Shown here piece by piece: positions 26,087 to 33,456 of a stretch of 64,000 nt of DNA. The stretch spans positions 124,001-188,000 of the forward strand of contig NZ_FQUU01000003.1 of the NCBI RefSeq assembly GCF_900129295.1, written 5' to 3'. The stretch is from Flavisolibacter ginsengisoli DSM 18119 (GTDB lineage: Bacteria; Bacteroidota; Bacteroidia; Chitinophagales; Chitinophagaceae). Position 1 is the first letter of the stretch, and each line of letters starts with the position of its first letter. The notes beneath the pieces were generated by a model. That model was not told the DNA's origin. It was given only the letters and a program-made list of their open reading frames with translations, and did no database searches. The translations under genes and the position numbers were made by a program.

Positions 26087-27463
26087 CTAAAATAAATGCC
26101 GGTATACTTCTTCAACCCTGCCCAAGGTAACAATTTCAATATTGAACCTTTGCCTGGAGAGTACTTTCTGATTGTATTTAGATACTATGATCTTTTGAAA
26201 GCCAAGTTTTTCAGCTTCGGCTATTCGTTGTTCTATCCTGTTTACAGCCCTGATCTCCCCACTTAAACCAACTTCCCCGGCAAAACAAACTTCATGAGGA
26301 ATGGGAGTGTCCTCGTAAGAAGAAAGAAGGGCGCAAAGAACGGCAAGATCTATAGAGGGATCTTCCACTTTTAACCCACCTGCTATATTCAAGAATACAT
26401 CCTTTACTCCAAAATGGAAACCCCCTCTTTTTTCCAATACTGCCAGGAGCAATTGTAACCTCCTTAGGTCAAAGCCAGTAACAGTCCGCTGAGGGGTACC
26501 GTACACCGATTGAGTGACTAATGCCTGCACTTCTATCAATAAGGGCCTTTGCCCTTCTATAGTAGCTGCAATGGCTATTCCGCTAAGTTGGTCTTCTTTC
26601 TGTGTGATCAGAATTTCGCTCGGATTTAAAACAGGGTTCATACCAGTTTCATTCATCTGGTAAATTCCCAACTCGGCGGTGCTTCCAAACCTGTTTTTCA
26701 ATGTTCTGAGAATGCGATAAGCATAATGCCTGTCACCTTCAAATTGCAGTACAGTGTCAACCATATGTTCCAGCACTTTAGGACCTGCAATACTCCCTTC
26801 CTTTGTTATATGACCTATTAAAAAAACCGGTGTATGTGTTTCTTTTGCAAACTGCTGGAATTCTGCTGCACATTCCCGGATCTGAGATACACTGCCTGGA
26901 GAAGATTCTATAAAAGGTGATTGAAGTGTTTGTATGGAATCAACAATGATAAGGTTTGGCTTTAATTTTTTGATCTCCTGAAATATTGTCTGTGTAGATG
27001 TTTCGGTTAGTAAATAGAAGTTCTCGTTCTGCATATTGAGACGATCAGCTCTCATCTTTATCTGTTGCTCACTTTCTTCACCACTGATATATAAAGTAAT
27101 GCCTTCCTGCATTTGAAGTCCCATCTGTAAAAACAAGGTGGACTTACCAATTCCTGGTTCACCTGCTACCAATACAATACTGCCGGGAACGATGCCTCCT
27201 CCCAGTACCCTGTTTAATTCTGTATCTGCAGTAATAATCCTTGGGGTATCTTTTGTGATGACAGTATTTAATAGCTGTGTTTTTTTACTGGATGTTTCAG
27301 CATGATAAGATTGCCAATCATTAGCTGTAGTTTTTTTATTGTCTTTTTGTATCAGTTCTTCAACAAAAGTATTCCATTGATTGCATGAAGGACATTTACC
27401 TAACCATTTAGCACTTTCATATCCACAATTCTGGCAGAAATATGCGGTTTTTATTTTCGACAT
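26087..27463 (-). CDS. radA: DNA repair protein RadA
   Basis: A 458-residue protein with the full RadA architecture: zinc finger (C10, C13, C24, C27), RecA-like ATPase with Walker A GEPGIGKST (101-109) and LIIVDSIQT as Walker B, the RadA-specific KNRFG (257-261), and a Lon-protease-like C-terminal domain whose catalytic Ser-Lys pair is not expected to function. RadA promotes branch migration of recombination intermediates, and in competent bacteria extends D-loops. A terminator hairpin at 27550-27579, read in the same direction as radA and 87 bases before its ATG, may make radA subject to attenuation. Confidence 0.93.
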   Translation of the reverse strand: MSKIKTAYFCQNCGYESAKWLGKCPSCNQWNTFVEELIQKDNKKTTANDWQSYHAETSSKKTQLLNTVITKDTPRIITADTELNRVLGGGIVPGSIVLVAGEPGIGKSTLFLQMGLQMQEGITLYISGEESEQQIKMRADRLNMQNENFYLLTETSTQTIFQEIKKLKPNLIIVDSIQTLQSPFIESSPGSVSQIRECAAEFQQFAKETHTPVFLIGHITKEGSIAGPKVLEHMVDTVLQFEGDRHYAYRILRTLKNRFGSTAELGIYQMNETGMNPVLNPSEILITQKEDQLSGIAIAATIEGQRPLLIEVQALVTQSVYGTPQRTVTGFDLRRLQLLLAVLEKRGGFHFGVKDVFLNIAGGLKVEDPSIDLAVLCALLSSYEDTPIPHEVCFAGEVGLSGEIRAVNRIEQRIAEAEKLGFQKIIVSKYNQKVLSRQRFNIEIVTLGRVEEVYRHLF

Positions 27464-27549
27464 TGAACTAAAATTACTTGATGATAAATAAAATTGAGGA
27501 CTTCAATTTATCATAGTGGAAGGAAATAAAGCAGGAGAAATAAGAAGTA

Positions 27550-27579
27550 AAAAGGGCTGATCTTTCGATCAACCCTTTT
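27550..27579 (-). terminator. orphan terminator upstream of radA
   Basis: On the minus strand the stem is AAAGGGTTGATC closed by a GAAA tetraloop and GATCAGCCCTTT, then TTACTTC. The single mismatch of the plus strand (C57/A72) becomes a G-U wobble only in minus-strand RNA, which fixes the direction. No gene lies upstream on that strand, so it ends either an unannotated small RNA or a radA leader. Confidence 0.7.
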
Positions 27580-27859
27580 ACTTACTAACCCATTAAATTC
27601 TGACACTAAATTACAAATCTGCCCCACATTACAAAATTATTTTTTGCCCTTGTGCATAACTTTTGCATCATTTTATATAAGAGATTTTAACAACTTAGTT
27701 GATCTAAGTCATTGAAAATCAAAAGTTAATAATGTTGAGTTTTTTGTCTGTAAAGATTATGTTTGCTGCTAAACTGTCACTGTAATCCCCATTTTTCTTA
27801 GTGGTATGACAAAACGTTAGATAAGCCCGCTGAAGGGAGTTAAAAAGGAGTTTTGGTTG

Positions 27860-27867
27860 TAGATTTG
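27860..27867 (+). promoter_or_regulatory. -7 box before the zinc metallopeptidase gene
   Basis: TAGATTTG fits the Bacteroidota -7 consensus and would place the start of transcription about 22 bases before the ATG at 27894. The matching -33 TTTG at 19 bases is absent, so support is partial. Confidence 0.35.
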
Positions 27868-27893
27868 ATCATTAAGAAATAAAGATTTTACAC

Positions 27894-28586
27894 ATGACAC
27901 CATCAATTTTTTTAGTTTCCTTGTTGTTTGTCGGTATCAGTATGATCGTTTCTATGATCCTGAAGAGCCGATTCGCTGCCTATAGTAAAATTCCGTTGGC
28001 TTCCAGGCTTAGCGGAAAGGAGGTTGCAGAAAAAATGCTTAGGGAAAACGGCATATATGATGTAAAAGTTACATCCGTAGATGGCTTTCTTACAGACCAC
28101 TACAACCCAATCAATAAAACTATCAATCTAAGCCCTGAAGTGTATAATAATTATAGCGTGGCTTCGGCAGCCATTGCTGCCCACGAAACAGGCCATGCTG
28201 TTCAACACGCTACGGCATATGCCTGGTTGAACCTTAGAAGTAAGCTAGTTCCAGCTGTTCAGTTCAGCTCTAGTATTGTGAACTGGATTCTCCTGATAGG
28301 TATATTTATGGCTAGTTCAGGAAATCCAACCTTACTGTTGATTGGTATAGCTCTGTTTGCCATGACAGTAATCTTCTCCGTGGTAACCCTTCCTGTTGAG
28401 TTTGATGCCAGCCGCAGGGCTTTAGCCTGGCTGGAACATACCAATGTAACCAATTCCCAGGAATTTCCAAAAGCTAAGAATGCATTAACCTGGGCTGCAA
28501 TGACTTATGTAGTGGCAGCATTGGCGGCCGTAGTTACGCTTGTTCAATATATTATGATCTACATGGGAAGCAGGAACAGGAATTAA
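27894..28586 (+). CDS. membrane zinc metallopeptidase, YugP family
   Basis: A 230-residue integral membrane protein. The first helix spans about residues 4-24. The zinc motif HETGH (97-101) lies in AIAAHETGHAVQHA, as in YugP-type neutral peptidases, and two to three further helices follow (about 122-140, 145-165, 200-225). FDASRRA near 165 is the other conserved motif and may supply the third ligand. Substrates are unknown; it probably acts on membrane or periplasmic proteins. A bidirectional terminator separates it from the convergent RNase gene. Confidence 0.88.
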   Translation: MTPSIFLVSLLFVGISMIVSMILKSRFAAYSKIPLASRLSGKEVAEKMLRENGIYDVKVTSVDGFLTDHYNPINKTINLSPEVYNNYSVASAAIAAHETGHAVQHATAYAWLNLRSKLVPAVQFSSSIVNWILLIGIFMASSGNPTLLLIGIALFAMTVIFSVVTLPVEFDASRRALAWLEHTNVTNSQEFPKAKNALTWAAMTYVVAALAAVVTLVQYIMIYMGSRNRN

Positions 28587-28607
28587 TTATTTTAAGTATG
28601 TAAATAT

Positions 28608-28630
28608 AAAAGGGCCCTCAGGGCCCTTTT
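28608..28630. terminator. bidirectional terminator between zinc peptidase and RNase G genes
   Basis: Perfect 11-bp arms AAAAGGGCCCT (28608-28618) and AGGGCCCTTTT (28620-28630) around one base. It is T-rich on both exits and sits between the stops of two convergent genes (28586 and 28635). Confidence 0.88.
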
Positions 28631-28634
28631 TCTT

Positions 28635-30185
28635 TTACATCTTTATTTCTTCTCCATTATGATCGAAAAACCGGAATTCAGTAAGGTGGTAGTTATTATC
28701 AGCAGTAAGGATAATATTCTGCCTGAACTTTCGCTTCCACTTGGCAGCCCTGGACCATAACCAACCCTTGGTAAGGTAAGCATAAACAATCGGGTGGACA
28801 TTCAGGGTCAGGTTGCGGTGCTTGTGGGTGATGAGATAGTTTAGATTCTTTTCTATCTCATCCTCAAGGATAAGGGTGGAAGCTATTTTACCAGTTCCAT
28901 TACAGGTAGGGCATACTTCCTGGGTATTGATATTCATTTCCGGCTTCATTCGTTGCCGGGTGATCTGCATAAGCCCAAACTTTGAAATAGGAAGAACAGC
29001 ATGTTTAGCCCTGTCAGGGCGCATAAATTCTTCCATATACTCCACAAGCTTCTTCTTATTATCGGGAAGCTTCATATCAATGAAGTCTACAACGATAATT
29101 CCACCAATATCCCGTAACCTCAACTGCCTGGCTATTTCTTCTGCAGCTTCAAGGTTAGTTTCAAGAGCATTTTGCTCCTGGTTATTACTAACACTCTTAT
29201 AACCACTATTAACATCTATAACATGAAGTGCTTCTGTGTGTTCAATGATGAGGTAGGCCCCACTGTTGAGGTTAACAGTTTTACCAAAGCTTGCTTTTAC
29301 CTGCTTTGTAATGCCAAAAGTGTCAAAAATAGGTGCACCATTCTGGTGGAAAGCAACTATTTCAGCCTTTTCCGGGGCAACTCGCTGGATATAACTCTTT
29401 GCATCGGCATAGATTCCCTTATCATTGGTAACAATACGATTGAAGTCTTCATTCAGAAGGTCGCGAAGTATGCTCGTAGTCTTTGTTTGTTCACTAAGGA
29501 TCTTTGTAGGAGCTACAGCACCATGAAGGTTGGTTTGTATAGTCTTCCACATATCAGTAAGCTCAGAAAGATCTTCATGCAGCTCTGCAGTATTTTTTCC
29601 TTCTGCAGCGGTACGGACGATTACTCCAAAATTCTTAGGTTTAATAGACTCAACGATTCGCTGAAGACGCTTTCTTTCCTCTGATGAATGGATCTTGCGG
29701 GAAACAGCAACAATGTCATTAAAAGGAGTTAGAACCACGAAACGGCCAGGTAGAGATATTTCACAACTCAACCTGGGTCCTTTGGCAGCAATAGGTTCTT
29801 TAAGAATCTGAACCAGGATGTTGGGCTTTCCTCCCAGCACCTCATTGATCTTTCCTGTTTTGATAATCTCGGGTTCCACCTGGAACTGGCCAAAGTCTAG
29901 GCCTTCCGGAGATTTATCATTGATAGTCTGTTGGGTAAATTTCAGCAAAGACTTTGCATAGGGGCTAAGATCTGTATAATGTAGAAAGGCGTCTTTTTCA
30001 AAGCCTACATCCACAAAAGCGGCGTTTAGGCCTGGAATAAGTTTTTTTACCTTTCCTAAATACAAATCCCCGACAGCGAAACGGGCATCCGTTTTTTCAC
30101 TGTGTAGTTCAACAAGCTTTTTATCTTCTAATAGAGCAATCTCTACGCCATGGGCGGTAGAATTAATTATCAATTCCTTATTCAC
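28635..30185 (-). CDS. rng: ribonuclease E/G
   Basis: A 516-residue endoribonuclease. It has an S1-type RNA-binding domain at about 35-115, the DNase-I-like catalytic core with D324 in HVIDVNSG and D367 in IVVDFIDM (metal-binding Asp pair), and the zinc-link CPTCNGTG (425-432) that holds dimers together. It lacks the long disordered scaffold tail of E. coli RNase E, so it is closer to RNase G in size. Expected roles are 16S rRNA maturation and mRNA decay. It follows the COX24-like peptide, TPR and HU genes on the same strand. Confidence 0.93.
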   Translation of the reverse strand: MNKELIINSTAHGVEIALLEDKKLVELHSEKTDARFAVGDLYLGKVKKLIPGLNAAFVDVGFEKDAFLHYTDLSPYAKSLLKFTQQTINDKSPEGLDFGQFQVEPEIIKTGKINEVLGGKPNILVQILKEPIAAKGPRLSCEISLPGRFVVLTPFNDIVAVSRKIHSSEERKRLQRIVESIKPKNFGVIVRTAAEGKNTAELHEDLSELTDMWKTIQTNLHGAVAPTKILSEQTKTTSILRDLLNEDFNRIVTNDKGIYADAKSYIQRVAPEKAEIVAFHQNGAPIFDTFGITKQVKASFGKTVNLNSGAYLIIEHTEALHVIDVNSGYKSVSNNQEQNALETNLEAAEEIARQLRLRDIGGIIVVDFIDMKLPDNKKKLVEYMEEFMRPDRAKHAVLPISKFGLMQITRQRMKPEMNINTQEVCPTCNGTGKIASTLILEDEIEKNLNYLITHKHRNLTLNVHPIVYAYLTKGWLWSRAAKWKRKFRQNIILTADNNYHLTEFRFFDHNGEEIKM

Positions 30186-30330
30186 ATTACTACAGCTTTA
30201 TTTATATGCTTTATGGTAATGCTAATTGCTTGTACCGTACTGCTGCAGTAATTTCAAAACTAAATTATAGCGGGGCAAATTGATGGGAAATGCAAACGGC
30301 AATAAGGCAATCAGCTATAAAACAGATAAA

Positions 30331-30355
30331 CCGGGAACAATAGTATTGTTCCCGG
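30331..30355 (-). terminator. hairpin terminator after the COX24-like peptide gene
   Basis: Perfect 11-bp arms CCGGGAACAAT (30331-30341) and ATTGTTCCCGG (30345-30355). On the minus strand it is followed by TTTATCTGTTTTAT, and it lies 17 bases after the stop at 30372, before rng. Confidence 0.75.
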
Positions 30356-30371
30356 CTATGTTTAGAACCAA

Positions 30372-30464
30372 TTATTTTCTTTTCTTATGACGGTTCTTTC
30401 TTAATCTTTTTTTACGCTTGTGCGTCGCAATTTTATGACGCTTTCTTTTTTTACCACAAGGCAT
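30372..30464 (-). CDS. AURKAIP1/COX24-domain peptide, probable small ribosomal protein
   Basis: A 30-residue, extremely basic peptide (MPCGKKRKRHKIATHKRK then more Lys/Arg). The sequence pattern KKRKRHKIATHKRKKRLRK is the conserved small Bacteroidota protein of the AURKAIP1/COX24 family, related in shape to mitochondrial mS38 and actinobacterial bS22, which bind the small ribosomal subunit. Translated directly from the complement; it is shorter than most gene finders report. A strong hairpin follows. It lies 34 bases downstream of the TPR gene on the same strand and is likely co-transcribed with it. Confidence 0.85.
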   Translation of the reverse strand: MPCGKKRKRHKIATHKRKKRLRKNRHKKRK

Positions 30465-30498
30465 ACTTCGTTAATGTTTTGTATTAATTAAAATGAGT

Positions 30499-31347
30499 TT
30501 ATTTATTAAGCTGGCTGATTCTTTTTTCAACCTCTTGTTTTAACCCGACAGCTTTTATGAATAGAAGGCTTTTGCGGTACCACTCAACAGCTGCAGTCTT
30601 GTTTCCCATCTGTTCATACGTTTCTGCTATTCTAAAAATAGCTTCGAGATTTCCAGGGTCCTGGCGGGCAACAGTTTGAAAACGCTCATTCGCTTTCTCC
30701 AGTTGGCCGGATACAAGGCTTGCTTCACCCAGGGTCATTTGTGCATGTATATTAGTGGAATCTTTATCAGCAACTTCTTTTATAAGCCTGATGCCTTCCA
30801 TTGGGGTGGACAGACCTCCATATAAGTATACCGCTCCCAAGTTCACCTTAGATGAATCGTTTGCCGGATTAATTTTCAAAGAACGTTCAAACAGATCTTT
30901 TGATTGAACTGCTTCCCATTGTTTTAACTGAGGATCCTGTTCGTTTTTCAGACCTTCTAAAAACAAGCGGGCTGCAAATGTGAGGGATTTTTCTGAATTT
31001 TCCAACCTTGCTGCTTCGGCAGTGTACCAGGCGAAGGGTGCGAACACTCTTGCAGTATCTTTCCAGAAATTAGCAAGCTGGTGGAAAAGATGTAATTTTT
31101 GTGAAGCTACATCTCCCCGGGAAATGCTGTTTTCTAATTGACTTAACCTGCTTACCTGTTCATTGGTAAGGCTTTCCTTACTATGAAAAAGGATAGTATC
31201 TATTGAGAGTGTTTGGGAAGGCGCAGCAGAAGCCCGTGACGTAGCAATGCGTTTGTGCTCGCCAAAAAGTTGTTTTTGTGTAGCTGCATATAAGCCAATA
31301 ACTAATAGGATAGCGATACTAAGCGTGATCCACTGAGATCTGTTCAT
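30499..31347 (-). CDS. membrane-anchored TPR protein
   Basis: A 282-residue protein with one N-terminal membrane segment (about 7-23) and a periplasmic or cytoplasmic body of helical repeats. At least three TPR-like units are visible from about 150 onward: LFERSLKINPANDSSKVNLGAVY, IHAQMTLGEASLVSGQLEKA, and EAIFRIAETYEQMGNKTAAV. Such proteins act as interaction scaffolds; the partner is unknown. The gene lies 35 bases downstream of the HU gene on the same strand and just upstream of the small ribosomal peptide, an arrangement likely to be one operon. Confidence 0.8.
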   Translation of the reverse strand: MNRSQWITLSIAILLVIGLYAATQKQLFGEHKRIATSRASAAPSQTLSIDTILFHSKESLTNEQVSRLSQLENSISRGDVASQKLHLFHQLANFWKDTARVFAPFAWYTAEAARLENSEKSLTFAARLFLEGLKNEQDPQLKQWEAVQSKDLFERSLKINPANDSSKVNLGAVYLYGGLSTPMEGIRLIKEVADKDSTNIHAQMTLGEASLVSGQLEKANERFQTVARQDPGNLEAIFRIAETYEQMGNKTAAVEWYRKSLLFIKAVGLKQEVEKRISQLNK

Positions 31348-31382
31348 AGAAACCCCTCATTTTTTCTAAGGGGTGGGCAAAG

Positions 31383-31673
31383 TTACTCCACCGTAGTGGT
31401 TTTCTTTACCTCTGCTACAAATTCTTTAGCGGGCTTAAATGCTGGAATGAAATGTTCAGGAATGTGCACAGCTACATTTTTCTTGATATTACGTCCAATT
31501 TTGGCTGCTCTCTTTTTGGTTATAAAACTGCCAAAACCACGGATGTAAATGTTTTCCCCTTTGGAAAGCGAATCCTTGATTTCCTTGAACATAGCTTCAA
31601 GTGTTACCAGTACATCCACCTTAGGAATGCCGGTTTTTTCTGAGATCTGGTTGACTAAATCTGCTTTTCTCAT
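31383..31673 (-). CDS. HU/IHF family DNA-binding protein
   Basis: A 96-residue histone-like protein: the N-terminal helices MRKADLVNQISEKTG, the beta-arm base IYIRGFGSF, and the DNA-contacting arm region GRNIKKN. HU-family dimers bend DNA and shape the nucleoid. The arm's tip proline (usually RNP or GRNPKTG) is replaced (GRNIKKN), which may change bending. The basic, alanine-rich end VAEVKKTTTVE is a little longer than E. coli HU. It diverges from mutY. Confidence 0.9.
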   Translation of the reverse strand: MRKADLVNQISEKTGIPKVDVLVTLEAMFKEIKDSLSKGENIYIRGFGSFITKKRAAKIGRNIKKNVAVHIPEHFIPAFKPAKEFVAEVKKTTTVE

Positions 31674-31823
31674 AGCAAAGTTTTAGGCGTAATTTGAAGC
31701 CAATATAATACAAAAATTAGTGATTGTCAACAAAATAGCAATATTCTTGAATTAATTTACGCAGATATTTTATCCCATTAAAATAAATTAGTGAAACAAG
31801 CAGAAACAGGCAGTAAGGTTGAA

Positions 31824-32879
31824 ATGGCCGATAAGATATTTGTAAAAAAGCTGCTTTCCTGGAATAAAAAGGAAAATAGGCGAAAGATGCCATGGAAAGG
31901 CGAGAAGAATCCCTACAAAATCTGGCTGAGCGAGATCATTTTGCAGCAAACACGGGTAGAACAAGGGCTGAAATATTATGAAAACTTTATCACAGCCTTC
32001 CCGAATATCCAGGCACTGGCAAATGCCCCTGAGGAGAAGGTCTTTAAATTATGGGAAGGATTGGGTTACTATTCCAGGTGCAGGAACATTATTACAACAG
32101 CAAGGCATATATGCAAAGATCTCGGTGGCAAATTTCCCACCGATCACAACTCCTTACTTCAATTAAAGGGAATTGGACCCTATACTGCAGCAGCCATTGC
32201 TTCATTCGCCTACAATCTACCATTTTCTGTTTTAGACGGAAACGTATTCAGGATACTTTCCCGCATTTTTGATATTGAAACACCTATTGATTCCACGCAT
32301 GGGAAAAAAGAGTTTTCTAAATTGGCCCAGGAAGTATTGCCTTTGAAACGTGCAGGGGAATATAACCAGGCTATTATGGACTTCGGAGCGTTAATATGCA
32401 AGCCAGTACCGGAATGCAGCCTTTGTTTTTTTAAAGAGCACTGTATGGCTTTCGCACTGGGAAAACAACTGCTACTCCCTGTAAAAGAAAAAAAGATTAC
32501 CATAAAAGAAAGGTGGCTTAATTACGTGGTAGTGAAATATAACTCTGAGATTGCTGTTCACCAGAGAAAAGGACAAGATATCTGGCAACAATTATTTGAA
32601 TTCTCATTAATCGAAACAAGGGAACGATATACTGCTAATCAGATTTTACAACTATTTGAAAAGGAGTTTGGCATTTCTGAGTATAAAGTACAGGACACGC
32701 AAATAGAAACCACTCAAAAATTAACCCACCAACTCATCCATTTCAGGTTCATAACTATTTCACTTCCACGAAAACAGGCGGTTCCGCATTGCAACTGGGT
32801 TCCATTGAAAAACATAAAGGAATTAGCCTTTCCCCAAAGCCTTAAGAAATTTGCTGAAACCTATTTGTATACCTTATAG
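31824..32879 (+). CDS. mutY: A/G-specific adenine glycosylase
   Basis: About 351 residues from the ATG at 31824; the frame also opens at a GTG at 31791, but the extra 11 residues are unlike the family. E37 (SEIILQQT) and D138 (VLDGNV) are the catalytic pair, the helix-hairpin-helix LKGIGPYTAAAIASFAYN lies at about 114-131, and the C-terminal NUDIX-like domain follows after about 230. The enzyme removes A opposite 8-oxoG. The iron-sulfur Cys (C192, C198, C201, C207) are spaced C-X5-C-X2-C-X5-C rather than the usual C-X6-C-X2-C-X5-C. It heads the mutY-ssb-gldE-gldD cluster typical of Bacteroidota. Confidence 0.92.
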   Translation: MADKIFVKKLLSWNKKENRRKMPWKGEKNPYKIWLSEIILQQTRVEQGLKYYENFITAFPNIQALANAPEEKVFKLWEGLGYYSRCRNIITTARHICKDLGGKFPTDHNSLLQLKGIGPYTAAAIASFAYNLPFSVLDGNVFRILSRIFDIETPIDSTHGKKEFSKLAQEVLPLKRAGEYNQAIMDFGALICKPVPECSLCFFKEHCMAFALGKQLLLPVKEKKITIKERWLNYVVVKYNSEIAVHQRKGQDIWQQLFEFSLIETRERYTANQILQLFEKEFGISEYKVQDTQIETTQKLTHQLIHFRFITISLPRKQAVPHCNWVPLKNIKELAFPQSLKKFAETYLYTL

Positions 32880-32969
32880 GTTATTGTTGGCAGTAAAATT
32901 GATTAAATTTTTTAAATTTATGTAGGATAGCCCTTTAGACGATTTATAAACAAGATAAATAGTTATAGT

Positions 32970-33404
32970 ATGAGAGGAGTAAATAGAGTCATGCTTATTG
33001 GCAATTTAGGCAAAGACCCGGATGTACAATTCTTGGAAGGAAATATTGGAGTAGCTAAATTTCCCCTCGCCACAACGGAAACTTTTAAGGATCGCTCTGG
33101 AAAACTGATCTCCCAAACAGAATGGCATACCGTGGTTTTATGGAGAGGATTGGCGGAATTGGCTCAAAAGTACCTGCACAAAGGCAGTCTTGTTTACATA
33201 GAAGGTCGTTTGAGGACCAGGAGTTGGGAAGATAAGGAAGGTAATCGCAAATTTGCAACAGAAGTAGTTGGCGATAACCTGATCATGCTGGATAAGCGTA
33301 CTGACTCCGCCGGACACGGTCCCGCAGGGCATTCAGATGCTGGCCTGGAAGGATTTACTGGTCCTGATGCACCAATTGATGAACCAACTGATCTTTCATT
33401 CTAA
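32970..33404 (+). CDS. ssb: single-stranded DNA-binding protein
   Basis: A 144-residue SSB. The OB fold is clear (RVMLIGNLGKDPDVQF, TEWHTVVLWRGLAELAQKYL, GSLVYIEGRLRTRSWEDKEG), with the conserved Trp residues for stacking on DNA. A short Gly-rich linker leads to the acidic tail DEPTDLSF, the interaction tip that usually ends in DDLPF. It protects single strands in replication, repair and recombination and recruits partners through that tail. It sits 90 bases after mutY and before gldE, in a conserved order. Confidence 0.93.
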   Translation: MRGVNRVMLIGNLGKDPDVQFLEGNIGVAKFPLATTETFKDRSGKLISQTEWHTVVLWRGLAELAQKYLHKGSLVYIEGRLRTRSWEDKEGNRKFATEVVGDNLIMLDKRTDSAGHGPAGHSDAGLEGFTGPDAPIDEPTDLSF

Positions 33405-33434
33405 CAAAACGATTATTTTTACTTTTAAATACGG

Positions 33435-33453
33435 GGCAGGCCTTTGACCTGCC
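33435..33453 (+). terminator. short hairpin between ssb and gldE
   Basis: Arms GGCAGG (33435-33440) and CCTGCC (33448-33453) with a 7-base loop, followed by TTTG. It touches the GTG start of gldE at 33457. It may be a weak terminator for ssb or lower gldE translation. Confidence 0.45.
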
Positions 33454-33456
33454 TTT

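Larger units (their letters stand above)
27464..27893. other. intergenic region with orphan terminator and possible small RNA or leader
   Basis: A 430-base gap between divergent radA and the zinc peptidase gene. It holds a minus-strand intrinsic terminator (27550-27579), a promoter-like pair upstream of it on the same strand (CAAA 27632-27635 and CTAAATTA 27606-27613, i.e. TTTG-N18-TAATTTAG), a 6-bp-arm palindrome ACTTAG/CTAAGT (27693-27709), a single DnaA-box-like TTATGCACA (complement of 27651-27659), and a plus-strand TAGATTTG box (27860-27867). No reading frame is supported. Confidence 0.5.

Noticed and set aside
27651-27659. DnaA box suggesting a replication origin
   Set aside because: A single TTATGCACA match is expected by chance; no cluster of boxes and no dnaA or dnaN nearby.
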